From Oscillospiraceae bacterium (GTDB taxonomy: Bacteria > Bacillota > Clostridia > Oscillospirales > Oscillospiraceae), in the NCBI GenBank assembly GCA_017558545.1, contig JAFYUG010000222.1, positions 1 through 8,400 on the forward strand: a DNA stretch of 8,400 bases, given 5' to 3'. Positions within the stretch are counted from its first letter, which is position 1. Every line of letters begins with the position of its first letter. The notes beneath the pieces were generated by a model that saw only the letters and a program-made list of their open reading frames with translations, did not search any database and was not told where the DNA came from. Positions 8,171 to 8,400 of the stretch are shown piece by piece. The translations under genes were made by a program, and so were the position numbers.

Positions 8171-8400
8171 ATGAATCATATTTTTGATATTCTCTCTTCC
8201 GCTCTCCCCGAAATGAAAATTTCCAAAAACGAGAGCATGGCTAGCCACACAACATTTCGCATTGGCGGCCCTGCCAAGGTCTTTATTGAGCCTAAAAGCG
8301 AGGATGAACTTAGTAAGTGCTATAAAATCCTCAGGGAAAATGGCGTAGAGCCCATTATCATAGGCAGAGGCAGCAACCTCCTCGTCCGCGACGAGGGCAT
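8171..8400 (+). CDS. murB: UDP-N-acetylenolpyruvoylglucosamine reductase (5' part)
   Basis: Only the first 76 codons are in the window; the gene continues past 8400. MurB is the cytoplasmic FAD enzyme that reduces UDP-GlcNAc-enolpyruvate to UDP-MurNAc for peptidoglycan. The visible segment shows the N-terminal HTTFRIGGPAKVFIEP (26-41) and the FAD-binding GRGSNLLVRDEG (65-76), both typical of MurB. The ATG at 8171 is preceded only by a weak GGTGAAA site. The gene starts 24 bp after the hprK stop with no terminator between, so the two are probably co-transcribed. The type of MurB cannot be decided without the C-terminal half. Confidence 0.93.
   Translation, partial: MNHIFDILSSALPEMKISKNESMASHTTFRIGGPAKVFIEPKSEDELSKCYKILRENGVEPIIIGRGSNLLVRDEG

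Overview
The window looks like chromosomal DNA from a Bacillota (Firmicutes) lineage, probably class Clostridia. The markers are an HPr kinase/phosphorylase gene followed by murB, a zinc-ribbon (CxxC...CxxC) ribosomal protein L28, and an ADP-glucose-type bacterial glycogen pathway. Strong GGAGG-type ribosome binding sites precede nearly every gene. Genus cannot be judged from the sequence alone.

Layout: (1) Positions 1-427 hold no gene but are packed with small hairpin repeats, including an array of eight 7-nt linkers alternating with perfect mini-hairpins. (2) Positions 428-6116 are a minus-strand operon, read right to left: extended -10 promoter, glgB (branching enzyme, start 6055), a 1104-residue fusion of glycogen synthase with an amylopullulanase-like GH13 enzyme (GTG start at 4181, 4-nt overlap with glgB), and a hot-dog thioesterase (start 865, one base after the fusion's stop). 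The operon ends in a strong hairpin at 391-418. (3) Positions 6117-6762 hold no gene. They carry a second set of hairpin repeats, an inverted near-copy of the 48-bp element seen on the left, and a second linker/hairpin array with a different linker. (4) rpmB (minus) and hprK-murB (plus) diverge from an AT-rich promoter region at about 7000-7200; murB runs off the end.

Functionally, the glg operon makes intracellular alpha-glucan. The synthase extends alpha-1,4 chains, GlgB adds alpha-1,6 branches, and the GH13 half of the fusion could trim or debranch the same polymer. The thioesterase has no obvious role in this pathway. HprK is the sensor kinase of Gram-positive carbon catabolite control, and MurB acts in peptidoglycan precursor synthesis; glgC, glgD, glgP and ptsH are not in the window.

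The least ordinary content is non-coding: two arrays in which a constant short linker alternates with hairpins whose sequences differ but whose base pairing is intact. In the left array the linkers switch orientation halfway, so the whole tract can fold into a ladder of nested helices with paired side hairpins.
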